Assembly: GCA_022605405.1 (NCBI GenBank)
Contig: JABYQQ010000005.1
Coordinates: 2,108,001-2,172,000, forward strand
DNA from: Earliella scabrosa
Taxonomy: Eukaryota > Basidiomycota > Agaricomycetes > Polyporales > Polyporaceae
DNA length: 64,000 nucleotides
Direction of reading: 5' to 3'
Numbering within the stretch: position 1 is the stretch's first letter; each line of letters starts with the position of its first letter. Below, in pieces: positions 36,730-48,200 of this stretch. The notes beneath the pieces were generated by a model. That model was not told where the DNA came from. It saw only the letters and a program-made list of their open reading frames with translations, and did no database searches. The translations under genes and the position numbers were made by a program.

Positions 36730-38871
36730 ATGCTCTCATCTTCCCTTGAAACACTTATCCAGACCGCTTCTTCACCTCCCTCCTGCTCCCGGTCACGCCG
36801 CTGGAAAGACAGTCTCCTTGCAGCATCATACTTCAAGGAGAGGCTGGACAGAGTCAACGTTCTTGGAGGCGACTCGTACGGACACACAGGGTGCATATGT
36901 TGATACCTGGTATGTGGAAGTCGTGAGGTGCTTACTACCTGTACGTTCTAGATGCGTCAACGCTTTGTCATGGGCTCGGGGAGGAGAGGTACTCATCAGC
37001 GGTGGGGATGACACCACGTACGTGTTCTGCAGTGTGCCATTTAGACGCTAATACGCAGGTCGAATAGTATCCGTCTATGGCGCATGGACAGGAGCAATAC
37101 GGAAGATGCTTATCCCTTTACCTGCGATACCATCATTCAGACGGGCCATCGAGGGAACGTCTTCAATGCCCAGATGCTGCCTCACTCCTCTTGCATGTAC
37201 GTACCTTCAGTGCTTGCAACAGACCGTGCTTTGACCCGGTGCAGTGCAACAGTAGCTGGAGATGGCACCGTCCGGGTGTTTGACCATACACGAGCTGCCG
37301 GATACCCTAGGCATACCGGAGAGACAGAGTACGGATTCCAGGAAGCCAACACACGCGTGCTGCGATGCCATAGCGGACGCACAAAGCGTATCGTGACAGA
37401 GGATAGCCCCCATTCGTTTCTGACTGTTGCAGAGGTAGGACCCTGGTCGTGGGATTCAACTGCACCAACCCGCTCACTGGCTATGATATCAAGGATGGAA
37501 CCGTACGCCAGCACGATCTTCGTGTGCGCCATTCATGTAGAGGTGGATGTCCCGCACCATTGGTGCATGTCGAACATAGCTTGTACACCTTGTCAATGTC
37601 GCCATTAACCCCGTATCAGTTTGTTGTCGCCGGTTCGTCACCCTTCGTGAGTCACTTTCAGGGCACGCCACTCTATCGTGCACCGCTCATTGACGTGTTT
37701 AGGGTTATCTCTTCGACAGGAGACACGCTGGTCGCCACTTCCAAGAGGAGTGGGGGCAGCCTCCCGACAGCAATGGTGTGACGACTTGTGTCCGCAAGTT
37801 TGGACGGAGAACTCGAGGGCAGTTTGAGCGCAAGGACAACGCACATGTGACTGGCTCCAGGATGGCCTCAAGCAATGGCCACGAAGTTCTGCTTTGTGCG
37901 TTCTCCCATGGTGCACATAGAATTGCCGCTGACAGCTCACTTTGGCGCAGCGTACAGCTCTGATGCGATCTATTTGTATTCCACACGGGACGATCCTGAG
38001 CCAACCAGCATTGCCTCACGAGAATCTTCCATACTACCGCCCAACAAGCGGAGGAAGCATAGGCAGGACTCGCCCGGATTTGGATCTGGATCCATCGCTA
38101 CCACGCCTCATAACGAGTTGACGGAGGAGGAGGCTGACCGTGACGCGATGATGGAGGAGGATATTGAGCGCATCTCTGCAGAGAGCTCACCGTCTCCAAA
38201 TCGCGAGCGACTAGATGACCTCATGAACGTAGATGACGAGGACGATCGTCCAGAAGATGGCGATGAAGAAGAGGAATACGAAGAGGACGAAGAGAGCCAA
38301 GGCGACCAGCGATACAAAGAGGTTCCAACCATTATGCCTCGCTCGCGGTATGATGGTGTCTGCAACGTAGAGACAGTTAAGGATGGTATGTGCCATCTAC
38401 ATCTACCCTTGTCTCTTCCACCTGACACGCTACACCAGTGAACTTCCTTGGGCCTCGGGATGAGTTCGTTGTGTCCGGCTCTGATGACGGCAACTGGTTC
38501 ATGTGGGAGAAGGACACTGGCAGACTCCACGACATCCTGGAAGGCGATGGCGCCGTCGTGAACGTCATCGAAGGGCATCCATACTTGCCTCTGGTTGCAG
38601 TGAGTGGGATCGACCACACAGTGAAGGTGGGCATTTGTCAGACACGTTGAGGACGCCGTCGTGCTGATTGTCAACCATCTCGTCCCAGCTGTTCGCCCCA
38701 ACATCAGGTCCTAGTCGATTCTCCAAGCTTGACAGAGCGCAATCGATCATAGATCGCAACATTGAAGCTACTCGTCCTCAACATGATCTCACCAGCATGT
38801 TGCTGTATCGGCTGGCCCGGCAAATGGCAGACAACCAGAACGGCGAACTGGCTGAGTGTAATCACCAGTGA
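36730..38871 (+). CDS. DCAF6/DCAF8-like WD40 protein (predicted CUL4-DDB1 substrate receptor)
   Basis: WD40 protein of about 570 residues in about eight exons. After MLSSSLETLIQT, the spliced exons give YGHTGCVNALSWARGGEVLI then SGGDDTTSNSIRLWRMD, a strong DCAF6/8-type first repeat. Next are TGHRGNVFNAQMLPHSSCI with ATVAGDGTVRVFD, then VLRCHSGRTKRIV, and DGTVRQHDLRVRHSC. The segment GYLFDRRHAGRHF follows the exon starting near 37703. An acidic insert of about 100 residues (NVDDEDDRPEDGDEEEEYEE) separates these from the last repeats, FLGPRDEFVVSGSDDGNWFM, VNVIEGHPYLPLVAVSGIDH and TVKLFAPT. The family supplies substrate receptors for CUL4-DDB1 ubiquitin ligases; the role here is inferred. Exon joins in the centre are plausible rather than proven. 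Confidence 0.82.
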
Positions 38872-39728
38872 TGTGTGTTTGTAGTGGTTGTAGAGTATCG
38901 TAGTGACCGCCCTGAACCTGTTGTATTGATATTTCCACCCTGCCTCCTTCCATCCTACGCGACATCAATTGTGCGTCTACAACGTTAGCCAACCCTGCTA
39001 GATCGTCGTATGAACGGTAGTGTGGAATGTCGCGCCATGCGATGTCACGGCGGACCGTGTGCGCCATGCGGCAACGGGTGGACTCGCGCAGCTTGCGGTG
39101 GACCACCACGTTGTTCTCATTTTGCTAAAGTTATCTCCGCCACGGTACGGACGTCCCTGCTCCTGCGCTGCTCGGAGACACTGTCCAGGAGTCGAGTACA
39201 TAGCTTAGCCGAACCAGGCTCATGCCACAATAGAGAAGATTGGCAATCGTGCGGCCCTCCTGTTGGCGGTGCCCCAAGCTTGCGCTCGTTCCACGACCGC
39301 GTCTGTCTTGGGCTCTTGTTGCTCCTGTCCACCCTGCTGCTGTCGGTGCTTGTATGCTCGGACTATTGTTAGCTGAAACCTCCGCAGTGGCCATCGACGC
39401 ATTCTGCGGCTTGTAACCTCGTGTAAGTGCGATTGCATTCCTCTTCCGGGCGTGTTGGCATTGAATGGTTCGCTGACTTGCCGGTCGCGTCGCGCATCCC
39501 GTCCCCAGCCCCCGCTATCCTCAAGACATATACGTTGTGTGATTGGAGAGTGCTTGTGCATAGATTTGAGCTACGACCTGGTGGTTGTGGAGGGGGAACC
39601 CTTGACCTTTGACTCTGCGCCAGTCACAATCCACACGTAACGCTCGCGTCCGATTCAGCCGACGAGCATCTCGCCTCTTCCCATCATCCCACTTCGACCA
39701 GACACACGCAAGCCGCGTCCTCAAGTGC
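38872..39728. other. Intergenic, WD40 gene 3' side and CTK1 upstream region
   Basis: The 857 bp contain several unconnected open frames on both strands, none with recognisable protein. It probably holds a long 5' leader for the kinase gene. No clear promoter motif is visible. Confidence 0.4.
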
Positions 39729-42700
39729 ATGAGCTCCTACAAGAGAGCCAGACGACAGAGCCCGACGCTAGACGAGGGTGACCACCGTGCAGGTTTGCCA
39801 TCACGAGTCCCTGTCAGCGAAGCCGCTCAGACTCTCACCCACACACCCACCAAACAAGGCCGCTACGCTCAACGCTCACCACGTCCATCACGCAACGACG
39901 ACGACATGAGACGAGACGAGTCCAGCTCCCGCAACCGGCACGACGCTGACGACCGCTGGCGCATGTCCGACAACGGCGACCGCTACAACTACGACCGGAG
40001 GGACGACCAGCGGAGGGGGGGTGACGACCAGCACGACGCGCGCGACGGGGACCGATGGTCCCGACATGATAATAACGACGTATGTTATTTTTCTCTCCCG
40101 TATGGTGGTTGGGAGGTCGCGATGGCGTGTGTTCAGCTGGCTCTGCAGGATACTATGGGGTGGACACCGGCGAACCGTCATGATGAACGTCCAGGCGGCT
40201 ATGGCCGCACATCGCAAGACAGTCGCTCGGGGCCGCATGGGGCTCAATCTCGCTTCGACAACGACTTGAGGGATGATCGGAGGGAGGGCGGCACGCGGGA
40301 ATGGCAGAGGGACAACGGCTGGGAGGGTAGGAGGCAGTCCACCGCAGGGCAGAGCTGGGACGACCCCCGAGGGTGGTCGTCCAGCCACGGGGAGTCCTCA
40401 AACCGTGAGGATCGTCAGTGGGAGCCCTCTGCGTCGTGGCAGCCTAGTCGTAGGGACGGGGGTTCGAGTTCAAACTCGAACCAGAAGAACCAGAACTCGG
40501 GTAAGTCCAAGTCGAAGAACAAGGGGAGCAAGAAGGGTGGGAGCAAACAGCAGCAGCAGCAATCTCAGCCGTTGCAACACAAACGCAGCTGGCGCGACGA
40601 TGATAGTCAACTAAACAAGTGCGTTTCATTCGGTGAAAATGTAGCTCCCCGCTTATTCTTCCTCTACAGCTGGACACGTCGAGAACCTAGTTCGTCTAAA
40701 AGAGGAGGACCAGCATCAGGGAAGCGACGGCATCATCACTCAAACTCCCCTGGCCGTTCTCGTTCACCAGCAGACTCATACTACTCTCGTCGCTCCTACC
40801 GCAGTCGATCCCGTTCGTTCGACACGCCCAAGCGTCGACGGCGAGACGATAGCCCCCCTCCGCGTGGTGGACGAAGTCCGGCTTACTCTGATAGGCAACG
40901 TGGCCGTGACCCTCGTCGGGATAGGCGCTACTCCCGATCCCCGCCATCGTCACCACGGAGTATCAGCAGTCGTGGTCGAGACAGGGACAGGAAACGATAC
41001 CGGTCAACGTCGTCGTACAGTCGTAGCAGAAGTCGAAGCCCCACGCAGAGCCCTCGTGAGCGTCCCAAGGCTGTACACCGACTGCCTCCTGCGACGTCCA
41101 TCAAGGACATACCAATATCGGTTCCCAAATTCCGCAACGGTCAGAAGAAAGGGAAGAACAAGAACTCCAATGGGAAGCTGGCGGATGTACGTGACGTCGG
41201 TGTATTCCAGAGTGTTGTCGCTGATGCTCGCGTTAGCTCATTCCTCCTGCATCTCTTCCTAACCGTCCTGACATGTCCATGCCCCCTCCCAAGGCACGCT
41301 CCCCGCAGCGCAGGCTAACCCCGCCTCCTACACATCGATCACCTGAACAGATACGGAAGGCTGCTGCAGCCAGTGCCTCGACGTCTTCGGGAAGGAAGGC
41401 TGGGTTCAAACCCATTGGCCAAGCTACCAACTCTCTCAAGCGGTTCTTCCCTGGTGACGATGAAGACGACGCGAGCCCCCCACACTCGAAGCCGATATCT
41501 CATTACAGCTCCAGAGCCGGCTCCCCGGAGCTGCAAACGACACGGTTGAATGGCGACACGCCAACGTACCGTCGACCTTCATACTCACGAAGATCTTCTG
41601 TCGACATGATGGAAGGTCCTCGTTATACGCCTCCTCGTTACACACCACCACGGCACGACGGCCGGGATATGCGCTCGCAACAAGCTCGACCGGCAATGGC
41701 GCCAGAGCCGCCTAAGGAGAAGCTATACGTTGTGCACGGCCATGTGGGTACTGGGACGTTCGGTAAGGTCTTCAAGGCCAGCCACACCACTACTGGAAGA
41801 ACGGTCGCACTCAAGCAGATCAAGATGGAGGGCGAGAAGGAGGGCTTCCCTGTCACAGCTATGCGAGAAGTCAAGCTTCTGCAGTCACTGAGACACGAAA
41901 ACGTCGTGCGACTGTACGAGATGATGGTGTCCCATGGTACGTCCGACTCTACTATTATTAGTTGTGTTGCGCTCATCGTTTCTCCTAGGCACTGTGTACA
42001 TGGTCTTCGAATACATGGACCATGACCTCAGCGGTGTCCTACAGCAAACACAGTTTGTATTCACTGATGCGCACCTGAAGTCCTTCTGTCGGCAAATGCT
42101 CTCAGGGCTGGCTTACCTTCACCACAAAGGTGTCATCCACCGCGACATCAAGGGCTCCAACATCTTGGTGAACAGCCGTGGTGAGCTCAAGCTCGCGGAC
42201 TTCGGTCTCGCTCGGGTGTACCAGAAGCGACGAAAGAGTGACTACACCAATCGTGTCATCACTCAGTGGTATAGGCCGCCTGAGCTACTCCTGGGCGCGA
42301 CCGTGTACGGCCCAGAGGTTGACATGTGGAGCGCTGGGTACGTTTCATCCACCCGCTGTTGAACCTGATCTCATCATCCCTTATGCAGGTGTATCATGCT
42401 TGAGCTCTTCACCAAGAAGCCCGTGTTCCAGGGTGCAGATGAGCTGCAGCAGATCTACGTGGTCTACAAAATCATGGGAACGCCGACAGCAGATTCGTGG
42501 CCAGGCATTACTAGCTTGCCTTGGTACGAGATCTTCAAGCCGACGGAGTTCATCCCCAATCGCTTCCGAGACCTGTTCAAGAAGTGCGTCTTTGGTGCAA
42601 CTTATGCGTATTGACATCTCACAACGCACTTAGATGGCTGTCTCCTGCTGGACTCGATCTCGCTGAGCAACTCCTGGCTTGGAATCCGGAGCGGCGCATC

Positions 42701-42899
42701 ACCGCTCTCCAGGCCCTGGAGGCGCCGTACTTCAACCAGGAGCACCCACCTGCCGCCACACCAGTTGGGTACGTCCTGCCCATATGACTCTGTGTATGCT
42801 AAGTACTGACCCCGTCACAGCTTGTCTTCCCTGAAAGGCGAGTGGCACGAGATGGAAAGCAAGCGGGAGCGCGACAAGAGGCGCAGGATCGAGGAGTGA
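39729..42899 (+). CDS. CTK1: CDK12/CTK1-type cyclin-dependent kinase with RS-rich N-terminus
   Basis: Predicted RNA polymerase II CTD Ser2 kinase. Exons 39729-40079, 40149-40618, 40670-41186, 41237-41936, 41989-42337, 42389-42583, 42634-42768 and 42821-42899 join to 931 residues. The first ~560 residues are low complexity: Arg/Asp-rich, then Ser/Lys/Gly, then Arg-Ser dipeptide-rich (RSRSFDTPKRRRRDDSPPPR). The kinase domain has GTGTFGKVFKA, VALKQIKMEGEKEGFPVTAM with RE in the C-helix, EYMDHDLSGVL, VIHRDIKGSNILV, KLADFGLAR and NRVITQWYRPPELLLGATVY. The C-terminal lobe ends LLAWNPERRITALQALEAPY. The C-helix reads PVTAMRE where CDK12 and Ctk1 relatives have PITxxRE. The layout, with a long RS-like N-terminus and a CDK12-like core, supports CDK12/Ctk1 over CDK9. 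Confidence 0.92.
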
Positions 42900-43016
42900 T
42901 CTCCCCGAATGTACTACATATCTCGGACTGTATTTGTCCTCGTGCACTTCCTCGCAGGGACTTCGTCTATCGTCAGCTGCTATCAAAGTACATATGTTAC
43001 ACGTCGCAATGCATAT

Positions 43017-44613
43017 TCACGCTTGTACAGTTCCGAACGTTACCAGCCCCTTCTCTGTCAGATGCTGTATGATCGTCTCGACCTAGTAGACCAACGCAAG
43101 TCAGATTGAACCTCGTACGGTGTGGTGCAAACGTCACTCACATTTGCAGCGGTGAGACGGATCTGCATGTCCCACCGTTTTGTGAACGGCGCGCCCGTGT
43201 CCTCCTCAACTTGCTCCACGTCGCCGAGACCTCCTGCCTTACCCTGCGCAGCGTCCTCCTCGCCCAAGACTTCAAAGGAGATCAGCTTCTCCACCTGGTC
43301 GATGGTCCCCTTGAGACGTCCCTGCTCAATCATCTTACGTGCCATGTTCTCTGCTGCCCCTGGAGTGACGTCTAAGAGCGTCCCGAGCCCTCGGAAGGTG
43401 ATGTTATTGTACACCTTCGAGCATGCAAGGAGATTGTGCTCCATCACGGCGCGATCGAGCACCGTCGACGGGCCCTTGCGGGTGCTCACGGTTGGGTCGT
43501 TGATCCCGTCGTCATCCGCCACGACGGAGGCGGCGAGGCGGTCGTTGCTCGAGATCTCGATCTTGGCGAGCTGGTGCGGCTTGAGCGTGCCTTCGAACTC
43601 CTTGATCTCGTTCGAGCGGAGGATGCGATCGCGGAACATCTTTTCGAGGATTTTAAAGGACGGCAGCTCCTGTGTGCGCTCGTCGCGGCAGAGCGAGGCT
43701 AGCACGCGAGAGCGGTTGGGCCCGGCGGGGGCGAGGATGGCGCATGTCATGGCTGCAGACCTGCGCACGCGACACAGACGGAGGCATTTGCGGTCAGGAG
43801 GGCTGGCTATTGTGGAACGTGAGCGCGTTCACGTACAGCATATGCTTCCTCTCCTCTTCGTCGATCTCGGGGACCCAGCTCAGCTCGTGGTATCGGCTGG
43901 CGGCTTCGAGGAACTTGCGGCTGTAGTCGCTGATGCGCGCCGCACAGAGCTTGAAGGAGAGCAGGATCTCCTTGTCGCTTGTCGAGTGCGCGATTAGGGC
44001 AGCGCGGTTGTAGAAACGTTCGGCTTGTACGGAGTCTTCATCCTCCAGCAGTAGACGCACGATGCGAACGTATACGCGCAGCTTCTCCTCGTCCGGGAGA
44101 GCCCTGGCCATGGATCTCAATCAACGCCACACTGCGAGGTATGATCCTCGTACCTCTGACCCGAGTCAAGGGAGATGCCCATGAGCACCCGTGCAGCCTC
44201 ACTCCACTCCTCCTCCTCTTCCAAGATATCGGCCAGTTGGAACCTCAAGATATTGACCTGGAGGCATGGATGGGCGCCACAGCGTCCTAGGATGCCGATG
44301 GCGTACTCACCTGCTCTTCATAGCTCACGATGCGGGGCTGGACGATGTTGAGTGTGTCCTGGACAATATGTTTCCTCAGCTGTGTGTCCTTGATCTTGCC
44401 CTCCGACAGGGCTTTCACGAGTTCCGAAAGGATGAGCCTGCTGATCACAAGGCCGACGCTTTCCTGATTGACGACATTGTCCACAAGCGTGTGGATGTCT
44501 GCCGCGAGGGTGGAGTAGTCTTCGCGGGAAAGGAGCTCGTTGAATAGGGCCTGGTACGCCGCGGTCCTGTCTTTCTGGTTGAGCGACGCGAACTGGGTGA
44601 GTCTGCTCTCCAT
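43017..44613 (-). CDS. CSN4: COP9 signalosome subunit 4
   Basis: PCI-domain subunit of the signalosome, which removes Nedd8 from cullins. Five exons (44311-44613, 44154-44257, 43837-44115, 43142-43760, 43017-43082) join to 456 residues. The N-terminus is MESRLTQFASLNQKDRTAAY. TPR-like helices include LRFQLADILEEEEEWSEAAR, VLMGISLDSGQ, and VYVRIVRLLLEDEDSVQAER. PCI-domain stretches are AILAPAGPNRSRVLASLCRD, ELPSFKILEKMFRDRIL, EFEGTLKPHQLAKIE, and DRAVMEHNLLACSKVYNNIT with FRGLGTLLDVTPGAAENMAR. The final 22-codon exon gives VETIIQHLTEKGL; an ORF reading through that donor would give a false C-terminus. The gene is convergent with CTK1, 117 bp apart, and is a functional companion of CUL4-type receptors such as the DCAF gene 4 kb away. 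Confidence 0.94.
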
Positions 44614-45205
44614 TGTGGCGGACGGCGAGGACGAGTGGCTGAGCGCGCCAATCCATAGCAGCACAAGCGAGTACGCGTCCGCACGTGGCGTGGCGAGGCA
44701 CGACCCAAATCGGGACGCGTCTGCCGCCCGCGCCGGCGGCCCGATGGATCTCGGGAGGCGCCTGTGGTACCATGGCCACCGGCTGAGCGCTGAGGGTGAG
44801 GATATGAGCTCGCTGCTCGCGTCTTTGCCTCCGTCTCGTCCTTCGTTCGTCTGTCGCTCGCTCTATCCCAGGCCGCGCAGGGTTCCCTCGAGAAAGCAGG
44901 CTCACTTTCTCCTCCCCAGCCCGCCCAGATTGCCACGGTCGCCCTGGAGATTCCCAACGCCATACGGTGTCTGATGCTGTGATCCAATCACGGTCTGCGC
45001 TCGTTCTGTCATATACACCGCACACAGCCCAGGCAGGCATCCCCTTCGCCTTCTCCTTCCAGACCCCTTCTCTGTTTTCCTGCAGCGTCCCCGCTGCCGC
45101 GGTCCCTCCGCCGCTTATCTTATTTTTTGAGCTGCCAGACAGCGGAACCCGACCAACTCTCGTCCACCCAGTCCAACACTTATTCGCGCGCGGTCTGTCG
45201 CCATA
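44614..45205. promoter_or_regulatory. Divergent intergenic region CSN4 / repeat-exon gene
   Basis: The 592 bp separate two start codons. CT-rich stretches at 45050-45110 lie before the repeat-exon gene. Minus-strand open frames over this region extend from CSN4 exon 1 and have no family resemblance. Confidence 0.4.
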
Positions 45206-48200
45206 ATGTCTCACCTTACAGCCCCGATGCCTCCTCAGGCCGGCCACCACCTCCCCCAGAAGCCCTATTTATTCGGCCTTCCTCGCCCCGCGCACCCCCT
45301 CACCCCGCCGGACACAGACTACGAGACACCATCCCACCAGGCGCTGCCTGTGCAGAATAACGATGGACTGGACACAGAGCCCCTTCCCCATCAGGTGCCC
45401 CCTCCCATGTTCGACTCTCCCTACGCTTCCCCATACTCTACGCTCCATCGGAAACGCCCCTCCGTGACCTATGTCAACTCGGGCATCCGCGAGTCAAGGG
45501 AGCGGGTCGTTCAGCGAGGTCTCAAATGGCTCGTGGTCGTCCTTCCGCCTGTCTCCTTCACGAGGGAACACGGGCACCTCGGACACACTCTTTCGTCCGG
45601 CCCTTCTCGCAGGCTGTCCAACGGAATCCTCCTGCCGCTCTATCCATCTGTGAGCAATTTCCCTTCATTTCTTCCGGCTAGCCCCCAAGCTGACTGAGCC
45701 GTGTCTCTCTCTAGTTGAGCAGTCAGCTCGGCGCTATCGCACGAGAGTTCAGCTTCCCAAGCATCTCGGGGTTGTGTGTCTACCTCCACACGACGCACGC
45801 CGGCGTCGCCTTGACGCCTCGGGTTTCGGACGATACCTGGCCCCTGCTCTGGGGTCATCTCTTCGACGCCCGCTCCCCGTCACTCCCGGCTGCCCAGCTG
45901 CCTATCAGTGGTCAAATTGAGTTCGACATCGACTTGACCAAGGCGCGCTGGTATGACTCTTGGTTGGCGTCGTCCCGTCGCGACTATGTCGATGTTCCGC
46001 AGTCTGTTGCCCCATCACGACCGCAGTCTATTTCCCACTGGCGTGCAGATAGCCAAGGATCACTCAACGACGGTGTCGACGACCAGACCGACGTCATCTC
46101 GCTTGCACCTCAGCAGACATTGCCGAGGGGCGGAGGACGTAACATCAAGAAGCTGTCCCTCTTGGATAGGTTTGACACCATGTCGGTCCGGTCCGGATCC
46201 AAGCTGGTGCCGCGGGACGAGTCCCCACACAGCCAAACAGCGAAGGTCACTTTGCAGGCTCTGTCACCCATCGTTCAGGAGGACGAGCCAGCGACGGCGA
46301 AGAAGGACATTGACAGCCGTGTTCATTCATGGCGTCTGAGCGCGACCGCGGCTGCCCGGAGCCCGCTCGCTGCTACCGGCCAGACGAGTCTCGACCCCGT
46401 CAACATGCCGAACACCATCGAGGACCTTCCCACCGGCAGTGCGTCCGAATTTGAGCTGAACTTGGACGACTACGCCTGGTCAGTGTCCTCCGTGGGCCCT
46501 CCGGACTACGACATGGAGTCGGTCTACTCGTGGGACCGTGTGCCTTCCGTGCATATGGACCGCCGCGGAGAGGGTTCGGTGTGCCTCACGGCCTCCGTCT
46601 GCACGTCCTTCGGTCCCGATGACGACTACGTACCGCTTTCTCCCGTCTCGTACCTCCCGTCTCCGGACATCGCATGGCGTATGCTGGAGGACGTGCCCCC
46701 CACCCCGACCACGGCGACCAGTTGGGGCGCACCTCTGTCCTACCCTCCTTCGCCTGCCGCTTTCTCCGCTGCGCCATCAGTGGATATCGCTGGCAGGTTC
46801 TTGGACAGCCGCCCTGTCACCCCAACCACTGCCACCTCATGGGGTGCTCCGCTCTCGTATCCTCCGTCTCCGGTCATGCTCTCGCGCGCACCTTCGCCCG
46901 ACCTCGGCTTGCGTGCCGCTGACAGCGCTCCTAACTCGCCTCGGTTCCGGCGGGCAGCCCGCGCTGGTCAACCTTACGACATGGTCTTCCCGTACTATGA
47001 CGCCGCTCACGCTTCAACCTCGCAGCACGTCTTCCCGTACTACGACGCGGCGCACGCATCGACCTGGCAACACGTCTGGCCCTACACTCAGCAACAGCAG
47101 CAGTACAACAAGGTCTTCCCGTACTACGACGCCGCCCATGCCTCGACTTCCCAGCACGTCTTCCCTTACTACGACGCAGCGCGTGCTTCGACGTGGCAGC
47201 ATGTTTGGCCCTACACGGAACATCAGCAGTCGGAGCGCATGAGCACCTTCACCTTCCCTGCCCCCTCTAGAACCAGGCAACAGGTCAAGACTCGTGAAGC
47301 GCCTGGCGTGAAGCTCGGTTACCCGGTGTTTGATCTGTACCCTGCTGTGTACCCTTCGCTCGACATCTACCCGGCCCTTCTGACCCTAGACGACCGCAAG
47401 CTTGGTGCTCCTGCTGTGAGCCGTGGCGCCCCGTACCCGGTTTTCGATCTTTGTGAGTTCCTAGCGTCGTTCACAAGTTAGACAGTACTGAGCTGATCCC
47501 AATTCAGATCCGGCTGTCTACCCTTCCATTAATGTCTACCCTGCTGCTTTGACCGTTGTCCGTCCCGAATCCAAGGAGCTGCCGACCCGTCTTGCCCCGT
47601 CTTACCCTAACCTGGAGATTTGTATGTTCTCTCCTTGCGCCAAGCCAGGGTGATAACTGATGCAGTCCTGTAGACCCCGCTGTCTATCCGCGCCTGAAGA
47701 TCTATCCCGATGTATCCAAGGAATCGCGCAATGTTGCCACCACTAATGCTGTAAAGAAGGATTCGGTTTCTACTGTGATCTCCGTGCGCCTCCCTTCTGC
47801 ATATCCGACGTTCAACATCTGTAAGGGCTTTCGTCATCACCGCGGCCGACGACTACTCATGACTCGTTACTGCAGATCCCGCTGTGTACCCTCATTCTCT
47901 GGACAACATCTACCCGGCAGTTTCGGCGGCTTCGTCGGCGAAGACTCCTGTTATCGAGGTTCGCCTGCAAGCGGCATACCCAGCATTCGACATCTGTAGG
48001 TGATATGCCCTCCCTATCTGGCACTTCGACTGATCCTCTTCCAGATCCCGCGGTCTACCCCTACAGCTTAGAGAAGATTTATCCCTCGGTTACCGCGGAT
48101 CAACGTTCTCTCGCTGGCTCCAAGGTCATCTCGGTTGGCGTTGAATGCCAGTACCCGGTCTTCGACATCTGTAAGTCTTGGACTCCGAGGGAGCTTGGGA

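Noticed and set aside
44318..45250. 310-codon minus-strand open frame across CSN4 exon 1 and upstream
   Set aside because: It is Arg/Gly-rich, out of frame with CSN4 and lacks any family resemblance.
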